NCBI RefSeq assembly: GCF_014203955.1
Contig: NZ_JACHKA010000001.1
Location: 186,001-250,000, forward strand
Length of the DNA: 64,000 nucleotides
DNA from: Sphingobium lignivorans
GTDB lineage: Bacteria; Pseudomonadota; Alphaproteobacteria; Sphingomonadales; Sphingomonadaceae
Direction of reading: 5' to 3'
The translations under genes were made by a program, and so were the position numbers. Below are positions 19,256 through 27,912 of the stretch, piece after piece. The notes under the pieces were generated by a model, which saw only the letters and a list, made by a program, of their open reading frames with translations, did not search any database and was not told the origin of the DNA. Within the stretch, counting starts at the first letter, position 1; each line of letters opens with the position of its first letter.

Positions 19256-19341
19256 CGGCGCCTCCAGATCGCCGCACCAGCCACGAGCCCGAGGGCAAAG
19301 ACCAGCAGGAACAGGGCAAGCGTCTCCACCAGCAGCGGCAT
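19252..19341 (-). CDS. 29-residue single-pass membrane microprotein
   Basis: The sequence starts MPLLVETLALFLLVFALG and ends in AAIWRRR: one hydrophobic helix followed by three arginines, which predicts an N-out/C-in anchor. The ATG shares its A with the TGA stop of the OmpA-like gene (TGATG), the TGA overlaps the GTG of the helix-hairpin-helix gene (GTGA), and a GGGAGA site lies upstream. Such tight coupling on both sides is strong evidence for a real gene despite its size. It is likely a membrane adaptor or stabiliser for its neighbours. The function is unknown. Confidence 0.75.
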   Translation of the reverse strand: MPLLVETLALFLLVFALGLVAGAAIWRRR

Positions 19342-20132
19342 CAGCTTGTCTCCCGGGATACCGTGAAGGTGATACGCCGGCTGGACGGACCGCCATTGGC
19401 AAGCGGATGACTGGCCCCGAAGCCCCGCGCCGAGAGTAGCTCGGCCGGCGCGCCATGTTCCACCAGCAGGGCGCGTACGCGATCGGCACGCTCCTGCGAC
19501 AGGGCGCGATTGACAGCCTCGCTCCCCCTGCCATCGCTATGCCCGCCGACTTCCAGTCGGTAGCCCGAACATTCCTTCAACGCCGCGGCGACATCCGCAA
19601 CGATCGCGCGCGTCGTCGGGTTGAGCCAGGCACTGCCGGAGCGGAAGCTGAGCGGCCGGTTCGCGACGGCAGCATCGACGCCGCGCTGGCATCCGTCCGG
19701 CCCTGCAAAGGCGATCGCCGCGCCTCCCGTGGGCGGCGTGAGAGGCGGCTTGGCGGATGCGGTGTCGGATTTCGCAGCTGGCGTGGCGGCGGCGGCGCTT
19801 GCGACGGGAATTGCCGGCGCGGGCTGAGTGCTACGAGCGACACCGCTCTCGCTCCAGATGGCACCGCCGCCGCCAGGCAGCGCGCGCACCACCTGCAGCG
19901 CATCGCTCTGCCGCACGAGATCCGCGTCACCGGACAGGACGGCGGTGCGGACGAGTGGACGTTGCGGATAGCGAACATGGATGTCCCCCAGCCCATGCGC
20001 GGCCAGCGCGCTCTCGGCGCGCTGGCCGAGATGGGCCAGGAAGGCTTCGCCCTGCCCGAGAGGACCATGAACCAGCAAGGCCAGCAGCCCGGTGGCGCCA
20101 GCGCCGAGCATGATTTTCAGGCCGGCCTTCAT
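19341..20132 (-). CDS. OmpA-like domain protein with N-terminal membrane anchor
   Basis: This is a 263-residue protein. Residues about 5-24 form a hydrophobic anchor or uncleaved signal, a first domain follows (about 28-90, DIHVRYPQRPLVRTAVLSG), then an Ala/Pro-rich linker with ATPAAKSDTASAKPP. A C-terminal OmpA-like peptidoglycan-binding domain covers about 150-260. Its signature is LEVGGHSDGRGSEAVNRALSQERADRVRALLVEHG, visible here as the GHSDGRG and QERADRVRALL blocks, with the RRITFTV end strand. It probably tethers an inner-membrane complex to peptidoglycan. It leads the operon with the 29-residue microprotein and the helix-hairpin-helix protein, sharing a base with the former. Confidence 0.8.
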   Translation of the reverse strand: MKAGLKIMLGAGATGLLALLVHGPLGQGEAFLAHLGQRAESALAAHGLGDIHVRYPQRPLVRTAVLSGDADLVRQSDALQVVRALPGGGGAIWSESGVARSTQPAPAIPVASAAAATPAAKSDTASAKPPLTPPTGGAAIAFAGPDGCQRGVDAAVANRPLSFRSGSAWLNPTTRAIVADVAAALKECSGYRLEVGGHSDGRGSEAVNRALSQERADRVRALLVEHGAPAELLSARGFGASHPLANGGPSSRRITFTVSRETS

Positions 20133-20273
20133 GATGTCGATTCTGCCCCCGCGGAATTGGGAGCAAGCTGACCCATTAGGCCGGAACCATCAATCCCTCA
20201 TGGCAACCGATCGTGCCGTTATGACACGCCTGAGCGCCGCCATGGCAGGGACGGTGCAGCACCAGCTGCGCCC

Positions 20274-20990
20274 TCAATCGAGGTAGAAGTCCACGGTCGT
20301 GACGACCCGGACCTTCTTGTACGGCGTATCGGCCGCGCCATAACCGCCGGACTGCTCCCCGTCGCGCGGCTCAATGGAGAAATACCCCTGCGTAGCGCTC
20401 TTGATCCCGCCCACAGCAGTACCGGAATCCTTGGCAAACTGCTCTGCCGCGCTGCGCGCATCCTTGGTGGCGGCGGCCACCATCTCGGGCTTGATATCGT
20501 TGAGCTTGGTGAAGCTGTAGGTCATGCCCGATCCCTCCTGCAGCGTCACGCCGCGCCGGACGAGGTCGAACTGACTGGCCACGGCGCGCTGGGCGCGGGG
20601 GATGTCGCTCGTGCGTAGTTGCATGCGCTGCGTGATGGTGATCGTGTTGACGCCATTGTTCATATATTGATTGACGCCGGCGCCCGTCGCGCTGAGCGCA
20701 TCGGCGGGGAAGCCGAGGTTGCGGAAATAATCGCGCAGGGCCGTGGTGTTGGCCTCGATCTCCGCGCGCACCGAAGGCAGATCCGTGCCATTGGCGGAAT
20801 AAGCGACGGTCCAGGTGGCGAGATCGGCGGTCACGTTGCGCTCGGCCAGACCGCGCACCGTCACGGAGCGCTCCGCCGCATGGGCGCGGCGCAGCCCATC
20901 GCCCAGCAAATAACCACCCACGATCAGGCCGCCGGAAAGCACCACCGCGCCCGCCAGAGCGACCTTGTTGACATCCTGTAACCAGCCCAT
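20274..20990 (-). CDS. SIMPL-domain (DUF541) periplasmic protein
   Basis: This is a 238-residue protein with an N-terminal membrane segment (about residues 8-30, VALAGAVVLSGGLIVGGYLLG). The SIMPL domain follows: SVTVRGLAERNVTADLATW, LRDYFRNLGFPADALSATG, then TQRMQLRTSDIPRAQRAV and the AATKDARSAAEQFAKDSG helix, ending VRVVTTVDFYLD. The family (COG2859 type) is periplasmic or membrane-anchored and poorly understood. I prefer the ATG at 20990, with GAGAGGAA eight bases upstream, over the TTG six bases earlier. It precedes the OmpA-like gene on the same strand by 141 bases and could share its transcript. Confidence 0.85.
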   Translation of the reverse strand: MGWLQDVNKVALAGAVVLSGGLIVGGYLLGDGLRRAHAAERSVTVRGLAERNVTADLATWTVAYSANGTDLPSVRAEIEANTTALRDYFRNLGFPADALSATGAGVNQYMNNGVNTITITQRMQLRTSDIPRAQRAVASQFDLVRRGVTLQEGSGMTYSFTKLNDIKPEMVAAATKDARSAAEQFAKDSGTAVGGIKSATQGYFSIEPRDGEQSGGYGAADTPYKKVRVVTTVDFYLD

Positions 20991-21100
20991 CAGCAATTCC
21001 TCTCTTTTCCCGCTCCCGCGCCGAGCTTATCTCAGCAGGACCGAATTGCCATCCCAGAGATGAACCGTTGCTGACGAGCGACGAACGGAGTTGAAGCTGC

Positions 21101-21532
21101 ATGCCCAAATATCTCCACACCATGATCCGCGTCACCGACATCGATGCGACGCTGCGTTTCTTCGAGCTGCTCGGCCTCAAGGAGGTCCGCCGCTTCGATA
21201 ACGAGGCTGGACGCTTCACGCTCGTCTTCGTCGCCGCACCAGGCGACGAGGACGCGCAGGTGGAGCTGACCTACAACTGGCCCAAGAAGGGCGAGGAATC
21301 CGAAGCTTATGGTGGTGGCCGGAATTTCGGCCATCTCGCCTATCGCGTGGAGAATATCTACGAGACCTGCCAGCGGCTGATGGACGCCGGCGTCACCATC
21401 AACCGGCCGCCGCGCGACGGGCACATGGCCTTCGTGCGCACGCCTGACGGCATCTCCGTCGAGCTGCTGCAGGACGGCAGGCTGGAACCGGCCGAGCCAT
21501 GGGCCTCCATGCCCAATACGGGCGTGTGGTAG
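21101..21532 (+). CDS. gloA: Lactoylglutathione lyase (glyoxalase I)
   Basis: This 143-residue VOC-fold enzyme closely matches glyoxalase I. Metal ligands are visible as H6 ([10 protein letters not shown]), the glutamate in [10 protein letters not shown], the histidine in [16 protein letters not shown], and the glutamate in [10 protein letters not shown]. The length fits the bacterial nickel-type enzymes. It isomerises the methylglyoxal-glutathione hemithioacetal to S-lactoylglutathione, which GloB, encoded 131 bases downstream, hydrolyses. A GGAG site precedes the ATG. The pair forms a methylglyoxal detoxification operon. Confidence 0.95.
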   Translation: MPKYLHTMIRVTDIDATLRFFELLGLKEVRRFDNEAGRFTLVFVAAPGDEDAQVELTYNWPKKGEESEAYGGGRNFGHLAYRVENIYETCQRLMDAGVTINRPPRDGHMAFVRTPDGISVELLQDGRLEPAEPWASMPNTGVW

Positions 21533-21584
21533 CGCCATGCCGGCGCGCCACCACGCGCGCCCCGGCTCGGCAGGTTGAGACCGA

Positions 21585-21677
21585 ATGACCGGACTGCTCG
21601 TCATGTTTGCCGATCCGTTCGGCCATGGCTTCTGGCTGATCCAGTTCAACAAGGAGGGCTATGATGCCATCGCCTGA
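21585..21677 (+). pseudogene. Short ORF resembling the C-terminal tail of a VOC/glyoxalase-family protein
   Basis: A 30-codon frame contains FADPFGHGFWLIQFNKEGYD. That pattern (DPFGHGFCLIQF...GYD) is the usual C-terminal end of another VOC-family subgroup. A stop codon lies three codons upstream of the ATG, so the rest of the domain is missing. Its end overlaps the gloB start, and it contains the gloB ribosome-binding site (AAGGAGG). It is either the remnant of a second VOC gene once placed between gloA and gloB, or a short coupled leader ORF. The similarity is recalled from family patterns and has not been searched. Confidence 0.5.
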
Positions 21678-22407
21678 ATCTTCCCCGCTCGAGATCGTCC
21701 GCGTGCCGGTGCTGAACGACAATTATGTCTGGCTGGTCCATGATCCGGTGAGCGATGAAACGCTGGTGGTGGACCCATCCGTCGCGGAGCCTGTGCTGGC
21801 GGCGGCGGACGCGCGCGGCTGGCGCATCGGCCAGATCTGGAACACGCACTGGCACGGCGACCATATCGGCGGCAATGCCGGCATCGTCGCGGCAACCGGC
21901 GCGACGGTGACGGCACCGGCCGCCGAGCTGGCGCGCATTCCCGACGTGGATCGTCCCGTGAGCGAAGGCGACCGGGTGCGACTGGGCGCGCACGAGGCCA
22001 TCGTCATGGCCGTGCCGGCACACACGGCTGGGCACATCGCTTATCATTTCCCCCAGGACGGCATCATCTTCGTGGGCGACACGATGTTCGCCATGGGCTG
22101 CGGCCGCCTGTTCGAGGGCACGGCCGAGCAGATGTTCAACAACATGCGCCGGCTTGAGGCGCTGCCCGACGAAACGCGCGTCTACTGCGCGCATGAATAC
22201 ACACTCTCCAACGGTCGCTTCGCCTTGCGCGCCGAGCCGGACAATGCGGCGGTGGTGGCGCGGATGGCCGAGGTGGAAGCTGCCCGCGCGCGCGGTGAAG
22301 CCACCGTGCCCACGACCATCGGTGCGGAACGGGCAACCAATCCCTTCCTGCGCGCAGGCAGCGTCGCGGAACTCGCGCGGCGGCGGGCGGAGAAGGACAA
22401 GGGTTGA
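21664..22407 (+). CDS. gloB: Hydroxyacylglutathione hydrolase (glyoxalase II)
   Basis: This metallo-beta-lactamase-fold hydrolase has about 247 residues. The metal site reads THWHGDHIGG (H-x-H-x-D-H with tryptophan in the variable place), followed by AHTAGHIAY, FVGDTMFAMGCGRLFEGT and the CAHEYTLSN motif typical of GloB. The C-terminal substrate domain ends in ATNPFLRAGS. It hydrolyses S-D-lactoylglutathione to lactate and glutathione. Of the two adjacent ATGs, 21664 has better spacing (six bases) from AAGGAGG than 21661. It is cotranscribed with gloA. Confidence 0.94.
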   Translation: MPSPESSPLEIVRVPVLNDNYVWLVHDPVSDETLVVDPSVAEPVLAAADARGWRIGQIWNTHWHGDHIGGNAGIVAATGATVTAPAAELARIPDVDRPVSEGDRVRLGAHEAIVMAVPAHTAGHIAYHFPQDGIIFVGDTMFAMGCGRLFEGTAEQMFNNMRRLEALPDETRVYCAHEYTLSNGRFALRAEPDNAAVVARMAEVEAARARGEATVPTTIGAERATNPFLRAGSVAELARRRAEKDKG

Positions 22408-22592
22408 GCACGGGCCGGCCGGCGGCTGCGCGCGCTGTCGAGATGACGCACCGCAGCCTTCTCCAGGCCAAGGCGAACGCCGGACGACTCCGTCGAAGGA
22501 GATGCGAGGCGGGTCGAAAGCTGCTAGGCTCGCCCGCAACACCCGCGCATCCGTGCGCCGGGAGACAGACAGGGGTAAGAGGAGCAAGTGCG

Positions 22593-22997
22593 ATGAAGAG
22601 GATATTTCTGGCACTGGCGCTGCTTCCCATTGCGGGCTGCACGCAGACCGAGACGGAGCCCAAGCTTGGCGTCCGGGAGGAGACGGAGCTGGCCAAGGCG
22701 ATCGAAGGCAAGGTGGCGGGCGAGCCCGTGTCCTGCATTTCCGGCTACAACGCCACGAGCATGCGGGTGCTGGGCGACAACACGCTGCTGTATCGCGTCA
22801 ACAAGGATTTCATCTACATCAACAGGTTGCAGGGCGCCTGCCGGGGGCTCGCACAAGGCGACACGCTGGTGCTGCGACGGACGACGAGCCAATATTGCCG
22901 GGGCGATATCGGCCAGGTGATCAACCTGCCATCGGGCATGATGAGCGGCAGCTGCGCGCTGGGCGACTTCATTCCCTACAAGACTGCCGGCAAGTAG
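22593..22997 (+). CDS. Small lipoprotein with conserved cysteines (DUF6491-like)
   Basis: This 134-residue protein has a short signal peptide and lipobox (LPIAGC, C16). The mature part has a conserved look: VSCISGY, then VLGDNTLLYRVN, NRLQGACRGL, TSQYCRGDI, and a closing GSCALGDFIPY. Four spaced cysteines suggest two disulfides in the periplasm. The order C-x-D-x-L-N-x-CxGL-TS-x-C-x-GxSCxLGxFxP resembles the DUF6491 family as I remember it, which has no known function. GGTAAGAGGAG precedes the ATG at 22593. It lies 185 bases after gloB and converges with purD. Confidence 0.72.
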   Translation: MKRIFLALALLPIAGCTQTETEPKLGVREETELAKAIEGKVAGEPVSCISGYNATSMRVLGDNTLLYRVNKDFIYINRLQGACRGLAQGDTLVLRRTTSQYCRGDIGQVINLPSGMMSGSCALGDFIPYKTAGK

Positions 22998-23036
22998 CGC
23001 CGGGCGGGGCAGCGAGCCGCCGCGACCGGGGAGCCG

Positions 23037-24350
23037 TCAGGCAGTGCCGGCTGACGTGACCGCGTCCTGTTCCGGCTGCGTGGCGGCCTCGCGCGCCGCT
23101 TCCCGCCAGCCGATGTCGCGACGGCAGAATCCACCCGGAAAATCCACCCGATCGACGAGCGCATAGACGGCCTCACGCGCCTGCGTGACGCTGGGTGCGC
23201 GGGCCGTCACATTGAGCACGCGGCCGCCGCTGGCCACGAGTTGCCCATTCCTGAGCGCCGTGCCGGCATGGAAGATCATCGCGTCGCCACCAGCATCCGG
23301 CAGGCTGATCGGCGCGCCTTTCTCGGGCGTACCGGGATAGCCGGCAGCGGCCATGACGACCGTGAGCGCTACGTCCGCCGCCATGGCCGGCACGGCACGC
23401 CCGGCAAGGTGCCCCTGCGCGACAGCCAGCAGCAGATCGGGCAGATCGCTTTCCAGCCGCATCATCAGCACCTGGCACTCGGGATCTCCGAAGCGGCAAT
23501 TATACTCGATGAGCTTCGGTCCCTGCGCGGTCAACATCAGGCCCGCGAACAGGACGCCGCTATAAGGCGTGCCCCGCGCCGCCAGTGCCTCCACGGTCGG
23601 GCGGATGATCCGGGCCATCACCTGCTCTTCCAGCGCCGGGGTCAGCACGGATGCCGGGCTGTAGGCGCCCATGCCGCCGGTGTTCGGGCCGGTATCGCCC
23701 TCGCCCACCCGCTTGTGATCCTGTGCGGAGCCGAAGGCCAGCACGTCCTTGCCATCCGTGAGGGCGAAGAAGCTGGCTTCCTCGCCTTCCATATATTCCT
23801 CGATCACCACCTGCGCGCCCGAGGCGCCGAAGCCGCCATCGAACATATCGCGGATCGCCGCGTCCGCCTCGGCGCGCGTCGTGGCGATGATGACGCCCTT
23901 GCCGGCCGCCAGCCCATCCGCCTTCACGACCACGGGAATGGTGAAATCCGCCAGCGCGGCCAGCGCGGCCTCCGCGCTCTCGCAGCGCACATAGCGCGCG
24001 GTCGGGATATCGGCCTCGCGGCAGAGATCCTTCGTGAAGCCCTTCGATCCCTCGAGCTGGGCCGCTGCCGCGCCGGGCCCGAACACGGCAAGACCGGCCG
24101 CGCGCAGGCTGTCCGCGATGCCATCCACCAGCGGCGCTTCCGGGCCGACAACGACCAGATCGACCGATTGCGCCCGGCAGAAGGCGATGACGCCCGCATG
24201 ATCGGCAAGGTCGAGGTCGACCAGCGTCGCATGAGCCGCTATGCCCGGATTGCCCGGCGCGGCGAAGAGCGCGGTGCAGCGTGGCGATTGCGCCAGCTTC
24301 CAGGCGAGGGCATGTTCGCGGCCACCACCGCCCAGCAGAAGGATGTTCAT
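23037..24350 (-). CDS. purD: Phosphoribosylamine-glycine ligase (GAR synthetase)
   Basis: This 437-residue ATP-grasp ligase starts with [20 protein letters not shown]. It has the PGNPGIA motif, the [17 protein letters not shown] block, [14 protein letters not shown] in the ATP-binding domain, [18 protein letters not shown], and the signature [11 protein letters not shown]. It catalyses the second step of de novo purine synthesis. The length fits the monofunctional bacterial enzyme. Its start codon overlaps the divergent xseA start codon (TTCATGG), so each promoter must lie inside the other gene. Confidence 0.96.
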   Translation of the reverse strand: MNILLLGGGGREHALAWKLAQSPRCTALFAAPGNPGIAAHATLVDLDLADHAGVIAFCRAQSVDLVVVGPEAPLVDGIADSLRAAGLAVFGPGAAAAQLEGSKGFTKDLCREADIPTARYVRCESAEAALAALADFTIPVVVKADGLAAGKGVIIATTRAEADAAIRDMFDGGFGASGAQVVIEEYMEGEEASFFALTDGKDVLAFGSAQDHKRVGEGDTGPNTGGMGAYSPASVLTPALEEQVMARIIRPTVEALAARGTPYSGVLFAGLMLTAQGPKLIEYNCRFGDPECQVLMMRLESDLPDLLLAVAQGHLAGRAVPAMAADVALTVVMAAAGYPGTPEKGAPISLPDAGGDAMIFHAGTALRNGQLVASGGRVLNVTARAPSVTQAREAVYALVDRVDFPGGFCRRDIGWREAAREAATQPEQDAVTSAGTA

Positions 24351-25863
24351 GGAAGAGGGTCCAGTCCGGTTCGATACGTCGGGCCGCCTGTTAGCGCAGG
24401 AGCGTCAGGGGGACAATCTGGCCGCGCTCAGCGTCTCGGAATTGTCCTCGCTGCTCAAGCGGACCGTGGAGGACCGCTTCGGCCACGTGCGGCTGCGCGG
24501 CGAGATTTCCGGCTGGAAGCGGGCGGCATCCGGCCATGCCTATCTTTGCCTCAAGGACGACGCGGCGCTGATCGACGGCGTGATGTGGAAAGGCACGGCG
24601 GGGCGCCTCGCCTTCGCGCCGGAGGACGGGCTGGACGTGATCGTCACCGGCAAGGTGACCACTTATCCCGGCCGGAGCAAATATCAGATCGTCATCGACA
24701 GCATGGAACTGGCCGGCGAAGGCGCACTGATGCAGCTGTTCGAGAGGCTGAAGGCGAAGCTGGCGGCCGAGGGCCTGTTCGATCCGGCGCGGCGCCGCCC
24801 CATCCCGATGCTGCCGCGCGTCATCGGCGTCGTGACTTCGCCCACCGGCGCGGTGATCCGCGACATTCTCCATCGCCTTGCCGATCGCTTTCCGAGCCAT
24901 GTGCTGCTGTGGCCCGTGCTGGTGCAGGGCGAAGGCGCCGCCGCGCAGGTCGCCAGTGCCGTGCGCGGTTTCGGCGCACTGCCGGCCGATGGCCCCATCC
25001 CCCGGCCGGACGTGCTGATCGTGGCGCGCGGCGGCGGCTCGATCGAGGATCTCTGGACCTTCAACGAGGAAATCGTGGTGCGCGCCGTCGCTGCCTCGTC
25101 GATCCCCGTCATCTCGGCCGTCGGCCATGAGACGGACACAACCTTGTGCGATTTTGCCGCCGATCTGCGCGCCCCGACGCCCACCGCCGCCGCCGAGATG
25201 GCCGTGCCGGTGCGCGCGGAGCTGATGGCGCAGGTGGCCGAACTGGGCGCCCGGATGGGCCGCTGCGTGTCACGCGGGATCGACCGGTCGCGCGAGCGGC
25301 TGGAAGCGCAGCGGCGCCTGCTCCCCCGGCCCGACGTACTGCTCGACCTCGCCCGGCAGCGTGCGGACGAGCTGGGCGACCGATTGCGCCGCGGGCTTGC
25401 GCATCGGCTGAGCAATGCGCGGCATGAGCTGGCCAATGCGACCGGGGCGCTGCGGCCGGCGCTGCTCGACGCGCGCGTGGCGCATGCGCGACAGACGCTG
25501 TCTGCGACACGCCTCACGCCCGCCCTGCTGGAGCGCCGGCTCGCCGATGCCCATCGCCAGTTCGACGCGCTCTGGCGACTGGCGCAGTCGCTCAACCCCG
25601 ATGCCCCACTCAAACGGGGCTTCGCGCGGGTGATGGCGAACGGCGCGCTGGTGCGGACGAGTACCGAAGCGCTGGCTGCCCGCCACGTGATGCTCAAGTT
25701 CCATGATGGCGAGATCGCTGCCGTGACCGGCGGGGGGGAGGAGACGCCAAGGGCGCCCGCCGCCACCGTCAATGCCACGTCAGGCGCCCCGCGTTCCACC
25801 GGCGGAACGCGCGCCCGCAAGTCCGATCCGCCCCCCGGAGCACAAAGCGACCTGTTCGACTGA
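24349..25863 (+). CDS. xseA: Exodeoxyribonuclease VII large subunit
   Basis: This 504-residue protein has an N-terminal OB-fold (about residues 20-120: [51 protein letters not shown]). The catalytic domain carries the [18 protein letters not shown] block, the [19 protein letters not shown] motif and [21 protein letters not shown] coiled-coil region precedes the C-terminal segment ([10 protein letters not shown]). It is the catalytic subunit of the nuclease that removes single-stranded DNA. The small subunit XseB is not in this window. The ATG at 24349 overlaps the purD ATG on the other strand; the next in-frame options are downstream and would cut the conserved N-terminus. Confidence 0.95.
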   Translation: MEEGPVRFDTSGRLLAQERQGDNLAALSVSELSSLLKRTVEDRFGHVRLRGEISGWKRAASGHAYLCLKDDAALIDGVMWKGTAGRLAFAPEDGLDVIVTGKVTTYPGRSKYQIVIDSMELAGEGALMQLFERLKAKLAAEGLFDPARRRPIPMLPRVIGVVTSPTGAVIRDILHRLADRFPSHVLLWPVLVQGEGAAAQVASAVRGFGALPADGPIPRPDVLIVARGGGSIEDLWTFNEEIVVRAVAASSIPVISAVGHETDTTLCDFAADLRAPTPTAAAEMAVPVRAELMAQVAELGARMGRCVSRGIDRSRERLEAQRRLLPRPDVLLDLARQRADELGDRLRRGLAHRLSNARHELANATGALRPALLDARVAHARQTLSATRLTPALLERRLADAHRQFDALWRLAQSLNPDAPLKRGFARVMANGALVRTSTEALAARHVMLKFHDGEIAAVTGGGEETPRAPAATVNATSGAPRSTGGTRARKSDPPPGAQSDLFD

Positions 25864-25926
25864 TCTCATGAGCCAATCGGCGGACCGACCTTGCATCGGC
25901 CGGGCGCTATGGGCCATGGTGACGGC

Positions 25927-26850
25927 ATGATTGCCTCGCGCCATCGCATCGGTTCCGTCCGACGCTGCCTGCTCATGCTGCCAGTCTTACTCGCAAGCTG
26001 CGTCTCACCGGGCGGAGGCCCCCGCGTATCCGCCCCGCCGATGCGGATGCCCGCCCCCGTATCGCCACCCGCCTCTGCGCCCGTACCCGCTGGCCCAGAA
26101 AGACTTCAGCTCCGGGGAGAGGCGCGGCAAGGCGGCCTCATGCGTGGCCTCGTGCCCGCAGGCACCCGCATGCTGATGCTCGACGGCGCACCCGTGCCTT
26201 TCGACGCGGAAGGCAATTTCATCATCGCCTTTGATCGGGATGCCCCCGCCGCTGCCACGCTGGTCGCGACCCTGGCGAACGGCGAGACGCAGACGCGTAC
26301 GTTCGGCGTCACCCCCGGAGAGTGGCGGATCGAGCACATCAATGCCTCCATCAGCGCGGGCGTCCCCAGCGAGGAATTTCAGCGCCGCCGTGCCGGCGAA
26401 CTAGCGCGAATTGCAGCGGCCCGCGCGCGAGACAACCGCAGCGAGGGCTGGCGGCAAGGCTTCATCTGGCCCGTCAAGGCGCGGATATCGGGCGTGTTCG
26501 GATCCCAGCGCATCTATCGCGGCACGCCGGGAAGCTACCATAGCGGGCTGGACCTCGCTGGCGGCGCGGGCACCGTCTATGTCGCGCCCGCCGATGGCGT
26601 GGTGACCCTCGCGGTCGACGAACCTTTCACCCTGGAAGGCCGGCTGCTGATGATCGACCACGGCATGGGTCTCAACAGCGCATTCCTGCACAGCGAGCGC
26701 CTGCTCGTGAAGGAAGGCGACGTGGTACGGCAGGGTCAGCCGATCGGCATCATCGGCGCGACTGGCCGGGTGACAGGCCCGCATCTCCACTGGAGCATGA
26801 AATGGGGGCCGGCGCGGATCGATCCCCGGCCGCTGCTGCCTACGGAGTGA
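25927..26850 (+). CDS. M23-family LytM metallopeptidase lipoprotein
   Basis: This protein has about 307 residues. A signal peptide ends in lipobox LLASC (C25), a proline-rich linker follows, then a beta-rich domain (LRGEARQGGLMRGLVP) and the LytM/M23 domain at the C-terminus. The zinc ligands are visible: the YHSGLDLA pattern (H-x3-D) and the GPHLHWSM motif (HxH), plus LLMIDHGMGLNSAFLH. It therefore looks like an active peptidoglycan endopeptidase anchored to a membrane. ATG 25927 gives the best signal peptide; ATG 25909 is an alternative. It follows xseA by 63 bases and may share its transcript. Confidence 0.88.
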   Translation: MIASRHRIGSVRRCLLMLPVLLASCVSPGGGPRVSAPPMRMPAPVSPPASAPVPAGPERLQLRGEARQGGLMRGLVPAGTRMLMLDGAPVPFDAEGNFIIAFDRDAPAAATLVATLANGETQTRTFGVTPGEWRIEHINASISAGVPSEEFQRRRAGELARIAAARARDNRSEGWRQGFIWPVKARISGVFGSQRIYRGTPGSYHSGLDLAGGAGTVYVAPADGVVTLAVDEPFTLEGRLLMIDHGMGLNSAFLHSERLLVKEGDVVRQGQPIGIIGATGRVTGPHLHWSMKWGPARIDPRPLLPTE

Positions 26851-26892
26851 AGGGCCGGGGGGCAGCTTCCAGCTTGAAAGCCGGCGGTCCTC

Positions 26893-27456
26893 TCAGTTCA
26901 CCCGCTTGGCCCGAACTGTCCGCCCAGAGCCCTCGAACACTGCGAAGTAACCGCCGAGCGCCGCCCGCTTGAGAACCACGGACTTGCCCTTCGTCGGCTG
27001 CCCGTAGACCACCGCTTCGGTGGTGACCCATTGCGCGCCGTCCTCCAGCGCGAAGGCCCATTTCCCGTAACCGAGAGACTTGGTCGAGGCTATGGTGGCG
27101 GTCAACTGAGCTTCGCCTTCGCCGTCGGGCTCGCCTTCGTCACTCTTGCCGCCGCCGAGGAAAGGCAAGGGCGGGAGCGCGAGGCCGAACAGCGAGCGGC
27201 GTGTCTTGCGAACATCCTCCTTGTCGAGAACCGCGATCTCGTTCGCGGCGTCCGCCGCCTCGAGCGAAGCGCTTTCCCGATCGAAGCAGGCCAGCCGATC
27301 CTCCGGGACAGCGACCTTCCGGCAATCGAGCAGCGGACGGATGGCCGTGGGCCGCGCCCCGGCCTGCGCCCATGCGGGGTCGCCCGCCGCCGAGAGACAT
27401 GCCGCGAACAGGACGGCAATCCCGCTCGCCTTGCTCATGTTCAGCCGAGCCATCAT
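26893..27456 (-). CDS. Secreted hypothetical protein
   Basis: This 187-residue protein has a cleavable signal peptide (hydrophobic core about residues 10-25, cleavage near AWAQ). A conserved-looking segment follows with two cysteines flanking a helix (LLDCRKVAVPEDRLACFDRES). This C-x10-CFD pattern is common in small alphaproteobacterial periplasmic proteins. A Gly-rich loop and a C-terminal beta domain (LTATIASTKSLGYGKWAFALE, LKRAALGGYFAVFEGSGRT in part) follow. I do not know its function. CAGGAGGCA precedes the double ATG (27456/27453). It is divergent from receptor 2 across a long control region. Confidence 0.72.
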   Translation of the reverse strand: MMARLNMSKASGIAVLFAACLSAAGDPAWAQAGARPTAIRPLLDCRKVAVPEDRLACFDRESASLEAADAANEIAVLDKEDVRKTRRSLFGLALPPLPFLGGGKSDEGEPDGEGEAQLTATIASTKSLGYGKWAFALEDGAQWVTTEAVVYGQPTKGKSVVLKRAALGGYFAVFEGSGRTVRAKRVN

Positions 27457-27912
27457 GCCTGCCTCCTGTGTTTTCAATTCACAACATCTGTCGTCGCGTG
27501 TAGTCGCGGCCCTACCTGTGCAACGCCGTGCGCGTCGTCAAGCGCTGTCGTCCCGCCGCCGCGTCGCTTTCCGCTGTTGCGAAGACGCCTCTCCCCAGAA
27601 CTCTTGTTCCTTTGCTGCAGCAAAGACATCTGCAGCATACATTCTTGGCGAAATGCGGCGCGCTTGCGCAATTTTGTGTTGCAGCGCGCAAAGTTTGCGT
27701 TCGAATCCGGCCTCATTCATGTTGCGTAAATGTTACACCCCCTTCAAAACAGCCCTGTTCCTGCCGTCTTGCGCTTTACAGGCCGGGTACCGCCGCGCAG
27801 TTTTGCAACAGCACGTGCAGGGGAATCACGTGAGCACCAAGCATGCGTCCCTTGCCGTTCGGCGTCGGGTTTTCCCGGCGCGCCTCATCATTCCAGAGCA
27901 AGGGACTGGATC
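27457..27912. promoter_or_regulatory. Long, relatively AT-rich divergent control region upstream of receptor 2
   Basis: These 456 bases between the secreted hypothetical gene and receptor 2 have no supported gene. They contain the 16-bp palindrome at 27610-27625, a shorter TTGCGCAA palindrome at 27664-27671, and tracts such as TTGCGTAAATGTTACA that are AT-richer than the surroundings. I cannot place a promoter with confidence. Confidence 0.5.
27610..27625. promoter_or_regulatory. Perfect 16-bp palindrome, candidate operator
   Basis: CTTTGCTGCAGCAAAG is its own reverse complement and lies about 290 bases upstream of the receptor 2 start. A central GC step within an AAA/TTT-flanked dyad is the architecture used by several LacI-family regulators. 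No regulator gene is next to it, so the link is inference. Confidence 0.45.

Noticed and set aside
18844..19366. Plus-strand frames across the HHH/OmpA operon
   Set aside because: The minus-strand genes have overlapping starts and stops, ribosome-binding sites and recognisable domains; the plus frames have none.
22408..22592. Possible N-terminal extension of the lipoprotein upstream of 22593
   Set aside because: The extension is arginine-rich, and the lipoprotein signal peptide starts cleanly at the ATG with a good ribosome-binding site.
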